The position numbers and the translations under genes were made by a program. The notes under the pieces are model-generated. The model saw only the letters and a list, made by a program, of their open reading frames with translations, was not told where the DNA came from and did not search any database. Shown piece by piece: positions 1 to 12,844 of a stretch of 64,000 nucleotides of DNA. The DNA comes from Lagopus muta (lineage: Eukaryota; Chordata; Aves; Galliformes; Phasianidae). The stretch's first letter is position 1. Each line of letters starts with the position of its first letter. The stretch is taken from the NCBI RefSeq assembly GCF_023343835.1, contig NC_064438.1, positions 16,721,077 to 16,785,076 on the forward strand. Direction: 5' to 3'.

Positions 1-111
1 GGCTGCAATACAGGACAGCCAGGAAGTTTCCCACACGGGTCAGAGCTGCTGCCCGGACTGAAGGCACCAGCTCCGCTACAGCTAAACCGAGAGCTGCGTG
101 CCAAGCCATTA

Positions 112-810
<699 letters not shown>

Positions 811-896
811 TCACCGCGCGTGAGCGCGCCCCCGCGGGGGGGGGGGAGGAGGCGTGGCCTCCAGACGCTGCCCGCCGAGCTGCCGCGGGGCCTCCG

Positions 897-906
897 TGAC
901 TCAGCA
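897..906 (+). promoter_or_regulatory. Antioxidant-response/MARE-like site upstream of FTH1
   Basis: TGACTCAGCA fits the ARE core TGACnnnGC and contains an AP-1 heptamer. It is about 100 bases upstream of the TATA box. Ferritin H is a known NRF2/MAF target in mammals, so the site is plausible, but function here is inferred from the motif only. Confidence 0.5.
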
Positions 907-1312
907 CCTGCCCTGGCGGTGCTGCCCCCTTCCCGCGGGGGCGGCGCCGTGGCGCCCTGCTGCCGAGAACGGCCGTGCGCGGTAAGCGAAGTCGGAGGTG
1001 CAGCGTCACCGAGAGATGTCCGCACGGCAGCTCTGCCGTGACTGCGTTGGTGCTCCCCGCCCAGCCACGGATCCTGGGGCTGTGTGTGTGCCCGTAGCCC
1101 CGAGGACAAGGGAGCACGTGTGTTTGTTCCCTAAAAGCTGCGTGCAGCTTTTTAACTTCAGGTGGGACATGCTTGAGCTGCTTGCTGTAATGCTAGGAAG
1201 AAAGCTGTGCTGTGCCGCGTGCTCCTTACCCTCATCACGTACTCGGGACTTTGCACTGGAAAGGCCTACAGAACCCCACCTGCCAGTGCTCTCCACCCTA
1301 TAAAACACCCAC

Positions 1313-1321
1313 TGACTCAGC
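1313..1321 (+). promoter_or_regulatory. Second ARE/AP-1-like site upstream of FTH1
   Basis: TGACTCAGC repeats the same nine-base core about 410 bases further upstream of FTH1. Two identical cores in 430 bases are suggestive but not proof of use. Confidence 0.35.
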
Positions 1322-1678
1322 CACGGCATGGGAAGTTTCCAGACTTCCTCCCCGCAGTGACCGGGCCCTGCTCTGAGTGCTCCTTCAAACTGTGAGGAGA
1401 TGCAAAAGGCTAATTAAATAAAGGTCAAAATCCTTGGTTAGCTCAAGGAGCCAGCCCAAGAAACGGATGCAGCAGAGAGGTACATCCACAGTGCTCCAGA
1501 CATTAATGGGCACCTGCAGTGATGGCTGCTGGTTGGTAATGACCTTGGGAAGGAAACTCGCTGCGTGTTAGCAGTGAGCAAAGGCACCGTGTGCACACAA
1601 AAAGAGGTACCGAGCATGGCCTGCCTGCTGCTGTTCCATTTACCTGGTGGGGGCTTTAGGACACCCGTTCAAACACAC

Positions 1679-2178
1679 AATCATAGAATGATAGAATCAC
1701 AAGGTTGGAAACGACCTGTAAGATCATGCAGTCCAACCGTCTCCTCATCACCGTTGCCACCACCAGCACTGAACTGCATCACACAGCTCCTCATCCAGAT
1801 GCCTCCTGAACACTGCCAGGGACGGCAACTCCACCACCTCCCTGGGCAGCCATTGAAGTCCTGACCACTCTCTGAGAGAAACAGTTCTTCTTTATGTCTA
1901 ACCTAAACCTCCTCTGGTACAACTTGCAGCCATTTCCCCAGGTCCTGCTTGTTGCCTGGGAGAAGAGGCCAAATCCCTCTTCACCACAGCCTCCCTTCAG
2001 GAGGTTGTACAGTGTAGTGAGGTCTCCCTGAGCCTCCTCTCCTCCAGACTGAACAATCCCAGCTCCCTCAGCCACTCCTCATATTTGTGCTCCAGACCCC
2101 TCACCAGTTTCGTTGCCCTTCTTTGGACATGCTCCAGGACCTCCCAAAGGTCCAACTGGGACTTCTGATACTGAGATG
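1679..2178 (-). mobile_element. CR1 LINE 3' fragment, antisense
   Basis: The plus strand begins with AATCATAGAATGATAGAAT, the reverse of the ATTCTATGAT tail that ends bird CR1 elements, followed by the CR1 3' UTR read backwards (GGTTGGAAACGACCTGTAAG and onwards to a lower-identity end near 2,178). The fragment is 5'-truncated and degenerate, as most CR1 copies are. No intact reverse transcriptase is present. Confidence 0.9.
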
Positions 2179-5100
2179 GTTATTTCAGCTGTTCAGTTCC
2201 ATTTGAACGTCATTCATTTTCAATCAACGTTGTACTATTCGACTTTCTGACATTTCAGGCAGGCTGGAGGAGCAACCTTGAGGGCCAGAAATGTCCTCCA
2301 TAAACTGACAGCACCCCATAGCGCTGAGCTCCCCAAACCTTGACTTCTACTAAGAAAACAGAAAATGCTGACATTTGTCAGAAATACTCCAAGCACTGGC
2401 AGCATGAATCACTGAGCCTATAAGCTCTGATTGACTTAATTTTTCCTCAGAGCAGCCCATTCTGCAAAGTTTTATTTGGTGTTTGAACCTGTGACTGCCT
2501 GCGGGTGATGGCATAGGGTGTGTTTGCTTCTGTAGCTGAAGGTCTGAAAGAGACAGGGCCGATGTCTTCCTCTGTCTCACAGCTTTCCGTTGCTTCTGTC
2601 AGTTAATTGTCAGGAGTAATTAAGATCGTTAAGGCCGTACCTGTTGCTTCGCAGGCTGCCAGGTACATTTGAAATCTCATGTTCTCCTCCCACGCTAATG
2701 CTTATGTAAAAAAAAAAAAAAAAAAGAAGAAAGAAAGAAAGTTGTAACCGCTGGGCAGACTTGCATTATTGTTTACACAGTGGTATTTTCAGCAGTTGGA
2801 AGCTGAAACCTTGCATTTGGCTCGAGAGGTGTATTTACAGTCAGTTGTCCTCTGTATAGCTTTATGGTCCGGCAGGCCTATGATGCCAGATGATTGCAGA
2901 CCACAGTTCAGTATTCCAGAAGGGCTAACCTTGAACCTACCTCCAAACAATTTTTCTGTACATGTTCTTGCTGTCTGCATTCTCTTGCCACTGGACCCTT
3001 CTGATTGTGGCTGGCAAAAGCATACTGTGAACTAGGAAAAGTTGCCCAGCACCTTATAGATGGCGAACCATTGCTTATTTTTTTCCAGTCTCATTGTGAC
3101 CAAGCACGCATAAATCCTTTCATTGTCTCATGAAAGGCTGAGCAACAGCACAATTTGTAAGAAACTGAGCAAATAGCCTACTAATAACAGGAATATTTCC
3201 TCTGTAGTTTGAACAGTCTGTGCCACCCGTGATCAAATGTCAGTAAGATAAGGGAAGTCGTAAATTCTGCTTTTTAGATCAATCACAAGTTGCACAAACA
3301 TGCACATCAACATTGACAGCAGCAGATTTGCTTGGCCAGAATAAGAAACATTGGGTTGAAAGGCCATGTATCACGGTGTCTTGGGGACAAACAGAAGGCT
3401 TGTCTCTCACACTTGTCTTAGAAGAGTTCAGGTTTAGCTATAACCCAAACTTCTCTGTCTCAAACTACCATCACAGTGTTTTAACTTTATTTCATCATGT
3501 TGTCCTTTGCCTTGGGTTAAGCCCTCTTTCATCCTCCAGGAGTGGAGTTATGGGCATTATTGGGAAGCAGCCTGGCAGAAGCATTATCGTGCTCTGGGCG
3601 TCACATCAAATGACATTCACATCTGTTAACTGGCAAGCTCATTTTCTGCATCTGGCAATGCTTTGCACACTACTTTCTGTAATATTACTTTCAATACTAA
3701 TTAATTGCATATCTGGCCATTATTCATTAAACTATTCAAAGTAGCAGGGAGATCCTGGCCCTTGTCATTCAAAGGCAATAGATGAAAGATCTTGGTGTGT
3801 TGAGGAAAAAGAGCCTAGCAGTCCAAATTATTTCTTTCAGTATCCTTTTGCACACAAACATCACAGCTGCCCAGGGGCTGATCCATCAGCTTAGCTGACA
3901 GCATGCACAGCCTTACTTTGCAGCTGTGTCACCCCTGGGCTATTTGTTGGTGTGAAGCAGAAGCATTCTTCATGCTGCCCGCAGGCATAAGTCACTGCAT
4001 TGTTTACCCACACAAGCCTCAAATTGTTGAAGACAATCTCTGTTTCAGATCCCATCTGAAACAAAGGAACAAGATCTCTTTTACAGCTTAACTATTGTGT
4101 GTCAAGCACAGATCTGAAAATCCGCCATCTCAAGGACAGTAACACTTAGTTTCCTTATATGGCAGCTTGAGACATCAATTTCAGTTTGGAAAAATAATCC
4201 AAACTCCTTTGACAAACATTTCTTTAGATATACAAGATGTATATAGAAGATATACAGAGGCAATCAAGTCAAAGAATTGGTTGGCAGAGGTCAAGGTATA
4301 CCTAGATACAGAAAAAATATGTGCTCTGTTTCTGCACACCTCAGTTTCTCAACAAAGTGAGTGGCACACACTGTTTGCGATGCTGGGCAGTACACATCAA
4401 AAGTAAATTCTGAGCTTTTATGAGTGGGAGTTGGATTTTTGCTGATTCACTGCCTTAGCAAGATCTTAGCATGTGACTTAGGCACCCACGTCGACCTTTG
4501 ACAAGAGGTGTTCCTCCACATAGCCAGAGGTCACTGCAGTCAGACAAGGCAGAGCGTTGACGAATGTGCAATGTTTCATTGATCATCTATAGAAATGGTT
4601 CCCCTCTGGCTTTAAAACGCTTGGTTTCTTAATGGTTAGAGTACTAACACATCTGAATTGAAACACAACGCCTGATCTAAGTCCAGCGAGCAAGAGAGAG
4701 CTGAATATGCCTTAAATATGACAATAACAAAAACACAGCAGCCTTTCTTCAAAGCTCAAAGTCCTGTAAATAAGATAAACCACACATCCGGTCAAATATT
4801 TGTTACAGAAAATTTCATTCCACCCACCCACAGCCTTCGGTGCAACTCAGCTCGCAGACTTTGGGTAAACAAAACAGCGACCCCAAACTTGGCTCCAAGC
4901 TCCATCACGTGCTTGGAAATTTGACGCTGGCCTCAACTGTTTTGAAAGCCGTTTGCTGAGAACATCTGGGCTCCACTTGTTCTATGAGAAATCCTACACA
5001 CAGAACTCTGACTGCAAACCCCTCGGGTGAAACACTGTTCAATTCCTCTGTTGTTTCTTTTAGGTGCGCAATTTCCTGGGGAAACTCCGGTTTTAGGCAG

Positions 5101-8100
5101 CAGGCTTCGCGGAGTACTTGCAGCTCTGAATGCAAATGGCCAGTTACACAGAACTGCCAGTTCCTGGAAGCAGTTTGATGGCAGAAACACAGGCTAACAG
5201 AAAGTTACTCAAGGAAAACGTGCTTAGGAGACAGTCAGCAGCTCCGACATAGGAAAGTCCCAAAGTGTGTGTAACAAATCTGTGCTTTATAGGCAAGTAA
5301 TACAAGACCCATTTTGGACAGACACTTTTTCTAAGAGGTTAGAATTCTTATCCCTCCCCACCCACAAATATTTTTGCATAGAGACAGTCTAAACTGACTG
5401 CCCCAGGAGGTTACACTTCTCTAATTTGTTCAGAATATCCTTCTAATTGAATTTGTCTTCCTTGGCAAGTGTTGGTAGGAAAAAAAGTGCTTAGGGGCTT
5501 GAGGGTGAGGAAGAGCAATGTTAATTAACATTACAATAGTTCTGCCTGCTCAGCATGGCCAGAAGCAAGATTTGGTGGATTTACTAGCATGTACCAACCC
5601 TGTTTATCCTGATTTGAAGGCTACTTTACCTGTGAGTCAGAAGCTCTGGATTTTATTCCTATTACAGCTTCTGTACAAGGTGGATGTACTGTAGCTGTGG
5701 TAAGACAGATTTACTTAGTAGCAAAATCCAGAATTAGTGTAACATCAGCGGTCCTCCTTTTTTTAAAGGATGTGATTTCATTGGGTAATCCATCAGAAAC
5801 TAAACCATGTCCCCATCCTGTCTGTCCTTTGTGTTGTCAGCTGAGGCCATCTGAGGTGCAGCCACGTAGCTCTTCTAAAGCTTCCCTGTCCCACGGCCTT
5901 GCACCCCAATCAGGCTGCCCACCTGCCTGTGCATGTTCATATCGGTAATTGTTGTCCATCCCCAAGACACCACTTGGACAGTTTGGGTCTTAGTGGTTTA
6001 ACTGGCCAGGGGGAAATTAAACAAGGAAAAGGTATCAGTAGGCTATACTGAGGCAAGACTTGACTAGCTAATATAACATAGGATTGGATAGGAGGTGCAT
6101 AAATTCAGCAGATGTTGTTACCTCTGGGCATAGTCCAATGTTTCAGCAACCAGAACAATACTCTCAGGACTAGCACCTGGCCCTTGCAGCCAGCCACAAG
6201 GAAAGGCAGTTGCAGGAGTATGTGGTGCCACAGAAAGGAGTATATGCATTCCTTAGCAGTCACATTGGGCTTTTTCAGACTGTAGCACTGGCTGTGCTGG
6301 CAGATTCTGTGCAGAACAGACCAGGACGAATCATTAAACCCAGACGGACCATCAGGCTCTTATACCTTGACAATCAGATAACATTGTCCTGTGATTTAGG
6401 CCAGCATTCTGGAAAGAGGCTCCAGTTAAAAGCTCTTACTGTCAGTCTCATGAGATAGCAAATAGTGCAGGCTCTCATCTAGGACAGCAGTCAGCTTCAT
6501 TTCAGGTTTAGGAAGGTTGGTGAAATACTTAACCTGACTTCAATCATCAGTCCCTCCCCTCAGTTGCTCGGTCTTATAAGCAAGCCTGCTCAGTCATGCA
6601 TGGACACACTTTATCAAACTTGTCTCAATAGGCCAGCGATGACCAAGACTGAAACCAGTCAAATCAGGAACTTCCCAATCAGACAAGAAAACAGATTTCT
6701 GCTCCTCGCATACTTCACACAGGCTGGACTCCTTGCTTGTGCTTGGTGTGCTTGGTTGCTTCTGAAAGCTCACGGACATTCTTCAGATATGGACTCACTG
6801 TGGAATGGCAAGGGCTGAACACATCAGGAACAAAACGTGTGGACTGAAAATCTCCCCATGTAGCAGCTCCTTACTGTCCTACTGGGGCCTTCATAGAGGT
6901 GACCATTGCAGATATTGGCATGATGTCTGTATTCTTTCACTGCAACTGGAGTTGGTTCCCCCAGTTCATGCCAGAAACAGCCCTTCCTGATGCCATTTCC
7001 CTTGGGGAATGCATATCTTCCTATGGTCTGAGTGGGCTGCCTGGGCAGCTCCCCTTTGCCCACTGAACACCTAGGACTTGGCCAAGATGCCAAGGATAGT
7101 AAGCTGTGAAATCAGTTCTAAAGCAGAAGTGGCTGTACTGATTTCTCTTACAAAGCACTTCTCCAGTCAGGAGGTGCAGATTGAGCAACAGGCTGACATC
7201 AGCTAAAATCACGGGGTGGTGAGGGAGCGGCTCAGATGCTAAACCATGTGGATGTTGCTGAGGTCACCATGTAAGACACAAATTCCCTGATCGAGAAGAA
7301 AAATAAGCTAGAATTGCAGCATTGTTACTTAACCCAGGAAACTCTGTCAGTAAAATCAACTAGAGGAACTAGCCCCGCATGATCACACAACGAAAGCTGC
7401 CAGTCTTTTACTGGAATTCATAACTGCCTGCATCCTTGGCCATAATGAGTCTTAATTAGCAGTTAATACTGCCTGACACAGGCAATTCCTGCTTCTCTCC
7501 CTGCCTCTAATGCCCTCACTATAGCCAGCCCTTTGCTCACTCATTATCCCAAGTGCCTCAATTTCAGAAAGAAGGCTCAAATGGATTTTCCATTAAACTT
7601 TGTTCTCAAACACCTACTCTCATATCACATTGCCTCTCTGATCAGTCAATTCAGACCTGCAGACAAGGAACAGGCTGTCCTATTGCCCTATTAAAAAACA
7701 CCTTTGGATTTAAGAAACCTAATGAGCCAGAACCACTCATGCATAGTTTACCAGCAATTATGACTGGTGTTAAATATAGACAGGTAACATTTACTGATCA
7801 TTCTGCTTGAAGTGTAGAGTAGTGTTTAGATGGAATATAAGTCTCTACAAAATATCTCCACCATTTATCTACCTTCTTTATTTATCCAGAAGCTCACTTG
7901 TTTAGAAAAGCCTGTGTTGACATGGTGTGTGTTCACTGATTTCATCATTTTGTCATATTCTTGGAGTCAAATGGGTCTACCTCCCTGTCTGTGAACATGA
8001 ACATTTCGAGATGAGCAGAATGGACCACAGCTGTCAGCCTTGAAAGAGAAGGAGACCACTCATTTCTAGTGTTTGCCTCTGAAAACCCTTCTCCTTTGCA

Positions 8101-10139
8101 TCCTAAGCTTTCTAGTGCGTGTAAGGCCCCATGTCATCACAAACTTCCTCAGGTGGGAAAGGTTCAGAATCTACGTGCTTTACGGTAGAGGTCAGAAAGC
8201 TGCTTGATCCAGAAGTGGCTCAGTACAGGAGAAAGGAGTTCTTCCTGCACGACTTCAGCCTGAACTGCCCGTTACATCATAGTGACAGTCACATAGAAGC
8301 TTGCAAAAACAAACCTGAAAGGAACTAATCTGTAAGTTGAGGTGTCCGAAAAGGAAGAAGAAAGGACAGCGAGAACTGTTTTGTCTCTATAGCCACATCC
8401 AGCCTAAGAAACACCAGTGCATCGTGAGACTGAGAAACAGGAAGAAAAAAAAAATGACACCGTTTTCATTTTACATCAACCGGAAAACTTTCTTTTTTTT
8501 CCACCAGATCTCTCAGATGCGCCTTCTTCTGGCAAGGCACGGTACGAGCAGGTCTGCTATTCCACGTCACCACCAACACAGGGCTCCTTATCATCAGGCA
8601 GACCTTTAGTCTCAATCAGATTCTGTTTACCTCTTAGGTGAGAATATCGGAATTGAGTAAAACAGCATCTATGAAAGCAAGCAAACTCTAAGGCTGGGAA
8701 GCAGAATCTCTTCTTGGCCAGCATGTAACCTTTATTCATTTTCTTCCTTGAGAAAGGGTTCATATTTTCTTTTTAGGCAACACGTTTTGCCTGATGTCTG
8801 CAATAACCAAACAGGGAAACACAGTATTCATTTGCCAAGAGCAAATTTTTTATTCCTTTGGGAAACCAGGGGATTTTCCTTGCTTTATACTACGAGTTAG
8901 AATTCAGGAGAGGGAGGAAGGACAGCAGGCAGCTGCCAGTGCTACCCTCCAGGATCATTACAGTTTGCATTGCTAACACACCTGCCTAATCCTGTCATTG
9001 AAAAGCAAGAAGGCTCATTTTCCTATAAGTACTTTCCACTTTGTCAGTCTTCATATACATTAGCTCTGCTTCCTCAGGATGTACAGCACTGTCATAACTC
9101 GTCTGAGCCTTCTTTCCTGCAACAAAACAGATCTGAGTGACACTTCCCTCTCACCTGACTGCTTGAGGCTACCCATAATGGCAGGGCATCTCCCCACTCC
9201 TAGGCCTTGCCCAGCCTGTGACTAACGGCTGCAGTGCAGGGGGCTGCTCTGGGAAAAGAAATGTGCAGGTTGGCTGTGCTGATACTACCTAGACCTGTTC
9301 CTGAGGTCTGGGAGAGAAGAACTGGGGAACATGGGCACAGCACCTGGTGCTTGAGCAGCAGCCTCAGAGCCTCATGTGCATTCATACCCTTCCTACCTGC
9401 TTTGTTTCTCCTGCTCCCACCATGGGATTGCAGAGCTCTGCAGTTTGCCTGCACTACTCTTAGTCCACCTCCTGCCCTTGTTCAGAGTCTTATTGGTTGC
9501 AAGGTCCAGGTTGATTTTCCTGGAAGGGCACCTGTAGCTAGATCCACTAGCACAACCAGAGGCTTGTTTCCTGGCATCATTTCCATTTTTGCTTTGTCAG
9601 CTCTGCATCTCAGCACTGTTCTCTTATTGTCTTCTTACTATTTTCTTCTTACCATCATAACACAGAAGTCTTCAATCAGTTAACCCAGCTGGAATAAACA
9701 TTCCTGCATGCTCATGTGCCCTCACTGATGAGTGTGACAGATCAGATGTGGTTACCATCAATTCCTACTTTTATTATTCAGTGTTGCTCTGGAAGAGGCC
9801 TTCATTAGAAACTCTCAAAAGAGCACTCTCCTAACATAAATGCTTACATGTGGCTTTTGTGCCTATGAACTGCCTTCCTTTTTCTCCCTCTCCTCTTCCT
9901 TACTTTACCACTAACCTGGGGATTTGCTGAGTACTTCTGTCCTGTTGTACTGAAAAAACAAGATACTTTTCAGCTGTACTTACATACCCACAGCTGAAGG
10001 ACTTTGCACCTCTTTTTAACTGCCAAAAAAATGTCAGTCTGAGACATCTGAAGTCCATCTGCAATCATTAGATCATTTATAATCACCTGTTTTATTTGAT
10101 TTATTGCTAGCAAAGGAAGCCTGAGTGGCCAGGACAGAT
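2179..10139. other. Long stretch without a recognised gene
   Basis: About 8 kb of mostly AT-richer DNA between the FTH1 promoter side and the SRCR cluster. Open frames are short, unrelated to families I know and lack consistent splice context. A purine-rich A/GAAA simple tract lies at 2707-2742. I see no tRNA, rRNA or clear protein-coding exon. Distal regulatory elements or a non-coding transcript cannot be excluded from sequence alone. Confidence 0.5.
2707..2742. repeat. Poly-A/GAAA simple tract
   Basis: A run of about 18 A followed by GAAGAAAGAAAGAAAG. Low-complexity DNA, possibly the tail of an old retroposed sequence, but no retroposed body was recognised next to it. Confidence 0.8.
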
Positions 10140-10860
10140 TTGCAGCTAGATGTTTTGATAAGTAAATCTGACTGAGTGAGCTGACTCTCATCCTGTGCTT
10201 GCTGATAGGATCACCATTTCTGAGAATGTCCCTTGTCAGTGAGAAGGGGACAGGCCTTACAAGAGCTCCCTCAGAAACAAGAGACATCGTATCAGAGGTC
10301 CAAGTCATCTCCCACACCTGTCTCTTCATTCAGTCTATAGGCATCTGGAGTACCAAAGAAAGGGAGTGAATCAACTACCTTTGCACTGGAGTCTCAAGTA
10401 GAGGAGCATCAGTTCATACAGTTGCAGTATTTCCCTGCAGGTGGCACATTCCCCCAAGGACTGTGCCGCAGCTCAGTGCACGCAAAGCTCTGCAGGCTCC
10501 TGGGCCCTGTTAGGGCCCCAAGCCCCCTTGCCTGCAACCCCATGGATGCGCAAAGCCACAGTGCTATCACCAGCACTGCAGGTGGCACAGCAGCTGCATG
10601 CAGTTGATGTCAACACAGGGTCCCCATGCAGGGGAAACTTTCCCATTTGAGGATACTCCTGTCCTTGGGGAGATCCACTCTCCGTGGGCACAGCCCCAGA
10701 CTCAGCTCAAGGATATGCAGTGCCCAAGAAAGCTGGCTTACATCAGGGAAATATTGTACCAAGCTCCCATGCTGGGGATGCATGATGCCAGAAGAGGAGC
10801 CAAACCTCAAGTTAGGGCACAAAGCAGGGTCAGAGGATTCTAGCAGGTTCCTATACACTG
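10140..10860 (+). repeat. Decayed copy of the SRCR-gene 5' flank
   Basis: Bases 10,150-10,340 align by eye with 11,425-11,620 (GATAAG..., then the TCTGAGAATGTCC / TCTGGGGACACC stretch, then CTGTCT...CAGTCTGTA). Bases 10,425-10,850 align with 12,220-12,720 (GGTGGCAC, GGGTCCC, the ATGCCAGAAGAGGAGCC / ACGCCAGAAGCGGAGAC stretch, GCACAAAGCAGG). Identity is clearly lower than among the three intact units, and the equivalent of 11,640-12,210 is missing. No SRCR exon follows, so this is the flank of a lost or truncated older copy. Confidence 0.65.
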
Positions 10861-10889
10861 GTGACATGTTCATCCTAGTGATAGAAGAG

Positions 10890-11100
10890 CCATCGAGCAG
10901 AGGTGCTGTGCTGGAGCTCTCTCTCACTCACATGGAAGGGCAAGAGGAAAATGGAAACCTCAAGGGCAGCCTTGGCTGCAGTGCGATCACCAGTGGAGTT
11001 CAGGATCCTTAAGGCAGCAAAGAGGGCACAGAGCGAGATCACAGCTCACAGCCCTGGGCCTCACGACAGCAGAGCCTTCACAAACAGATCCTTATGAAAT
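10890..11100 (+). repeat. Old paralogous block shared with the 3' side of the cluster
   Basis: This stretch aligns with 28,855-29,060: both contain GCTCTCACTCACATG or a close form, CTCAAGGGCA, a GTGGAGTTCAG core, ATCCTTA and a final GAAATT...TTACC. The two copies bracket the SRCR triplet and are diverged, so they probably mark the edges of an older duplication. Confidence 0.55.
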
Positions 11101-12696
11101 TACCTTACCAGAAAACAGAAGCCCAAATATAATAATGAATTCAGAAGACTGCCATGTCTACTTAACAAGCCCGCGCGTCCCCACAGGCACACAGGTGCAG
11201 GCACGCTGCCGCACGCTGCCACACGCTGCGGTTTCAGCCGGCAGGCAGCTGAGCAGCACCCGGCCGTTCGCTCACTCCGCCCCTGCCCCCAGTGTGCCAT
11301 GGGGGAGAGAGCTGTAAACAGCCTCGAGGGCAGATACAAACAGAAAAGGGCAGAAAGCAGTTACAGAAATTCAGATGATAACTGTAGTGTGTGCATCTCC
11401 ACACACATTCACAGCCTTTTCGCACACGTTCTGATAAGCAAACCTGAGTCAGCTGGCTCTCACCCTGCGCTTGCTGGGAGGATCTGCACTTCTGGGGACA
11501 CCTCCGTTGGCAGTGGGAAGAGCACGCCGTGAAAGAGCTGCCTGTGACACCAGACACATCGGGCCGGGGGCTGAGCCACCTCCTGCACTTGTCTGTTACT
11601 GCAGTCTGTAAGGACCCGCAGCGGCTGAGGGCAGGATTCCCATCCCTGACGTATGCTCCCGAAGGACGGTGCCGAGCAGCCGTCCTGCCCCATCAGCTCC
11701 GTGCCACCGCTGCCATCAATCAAGGAGGAATGGCAGCCAGAGCCGAATGCCTGGCCCTGCTGAGCCCCGATGCCTCCTGCCGGAGCTCTGCACCACGAGC
11801 ACAGCGGGGCAGCAGTGACGCCCAGGTGCTGCCAGCGTCCCCAGCCCGCAGCCGCGTTCCCCGGTGCCCACCGAGCCGTGCCGCCATGCAGTGACCCTGC
11901 AGCGGGGCCGGGCGCTGCGCCACGTCCCAGCCCTGCGGACAGGCAGGGTTTCGCTTTTGAAAGCGGCCGCGCACCCATCGCACACTTCCTCCTTCCCCAC
12001 ACCGGGCTGCACGCGGGGACACGGGCAGGGACAGCTCGGCCTGCAGCCTTCCTTCCCCTGTGCAGTTGGGGTTGCTGTGCTGGCCTCGCAGCAGCCGCAC
12101 AGCCCTAGGACTGCAGCAATCTGCAGCTGTCCCTGTGTCTGCTCCTGCAGCAGGACAGCAAAGCGGGGCAGCAAGACCTTCCTGCATGCTGCAGGCTCGA
12201 GTAGAACAGCATCACCTTATGCAGTGTATTGCTTCTGTGCGGGTGGCACGGCAGCTGTGTGAGGTTGGTGCTCACAATGGGTCCCTGCATGGAGAAAACA
12301 TCCCCTCTTGCCTGTGCTGCGGGGAGGCTGTTGGGTCCACTTGTATTCAGATGCGGGCAGTGCTGTGTCCCAACAGCTGATGCAAGGGCCCTGCTGCCAG
12401 CATGGGGACTTTATTCACCCCCACTGCTGCCTGAGGAACCACAAAGCCAGCTCTAGGGCTGCACTATAATGTGGTACGCACTAGAGTGCAGAGGGAGGCC
12501 TTGTTATGGGTTGGTCTATACCCTGTGGGGACCCTCTCTGCACGGACACAGCCAGAGACGCAGCCCCGACTCAGGGACATGCGCAGCACCCAGGCAGGCT
12601 GGCTCCCCTTGGTGACACACAGGCAGTGAGCCCCGTGGTGGAGCTGCGTGACGCCAGAAGCGGAGACAAGTCTCATATTTGGGCACGAAGCAGGTT

Positions 12697-12773
12697 ATTG
12701 GAGGCTGGGACCCAGCAGGCGGCTGATAACCCTGCTGATAACGGCTCCCACCGCACCTCGCCATCCCCATTGG
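12697..12773 (+). promoter_or_regulatory. Proximal promoter of SRCR gene A: two inverted CCAAT boxes and two GATA sites
   Basis: ATTGG (inverted CCAAT) lies at 12,697 and 12,769 and bracket two TGATAA motifs at 12,724 and 12,736, 12 bases apart. A TATATC sequence at 12,795 is a weak TATA candidate about 50 bases before the initiator. The arrangement is kept in all three copies. GATA factors control many lymphoid and myeloid genes, so leukocyte expression is a reasonable inference. Confidence 0.5.
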
Positions 12774-12844
12774 CTCCTGCCAGCAGGGGCTGCCTATATC
12801 TCCCCCTCCCCATCCTGGGCTGCAGGCTGTGCATGTGGGGCACG

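Noticed and set aside
9234-9683. A 149-codon frame in the gene-poor region
   Set aside because: Hydrophobic ends but no family resemblance; length is expected by chance in 8 kb.
11460-12002. A 180-codon minus-strand open frame repeated at 17,333-17,875 and 23,198-23,740
   Set aside because: The three copies are nearly identical DNA, so shared openness is not evidence of selection. The composition is GC-rich and the protein resembles no family; it is also absent from the older relic flank.
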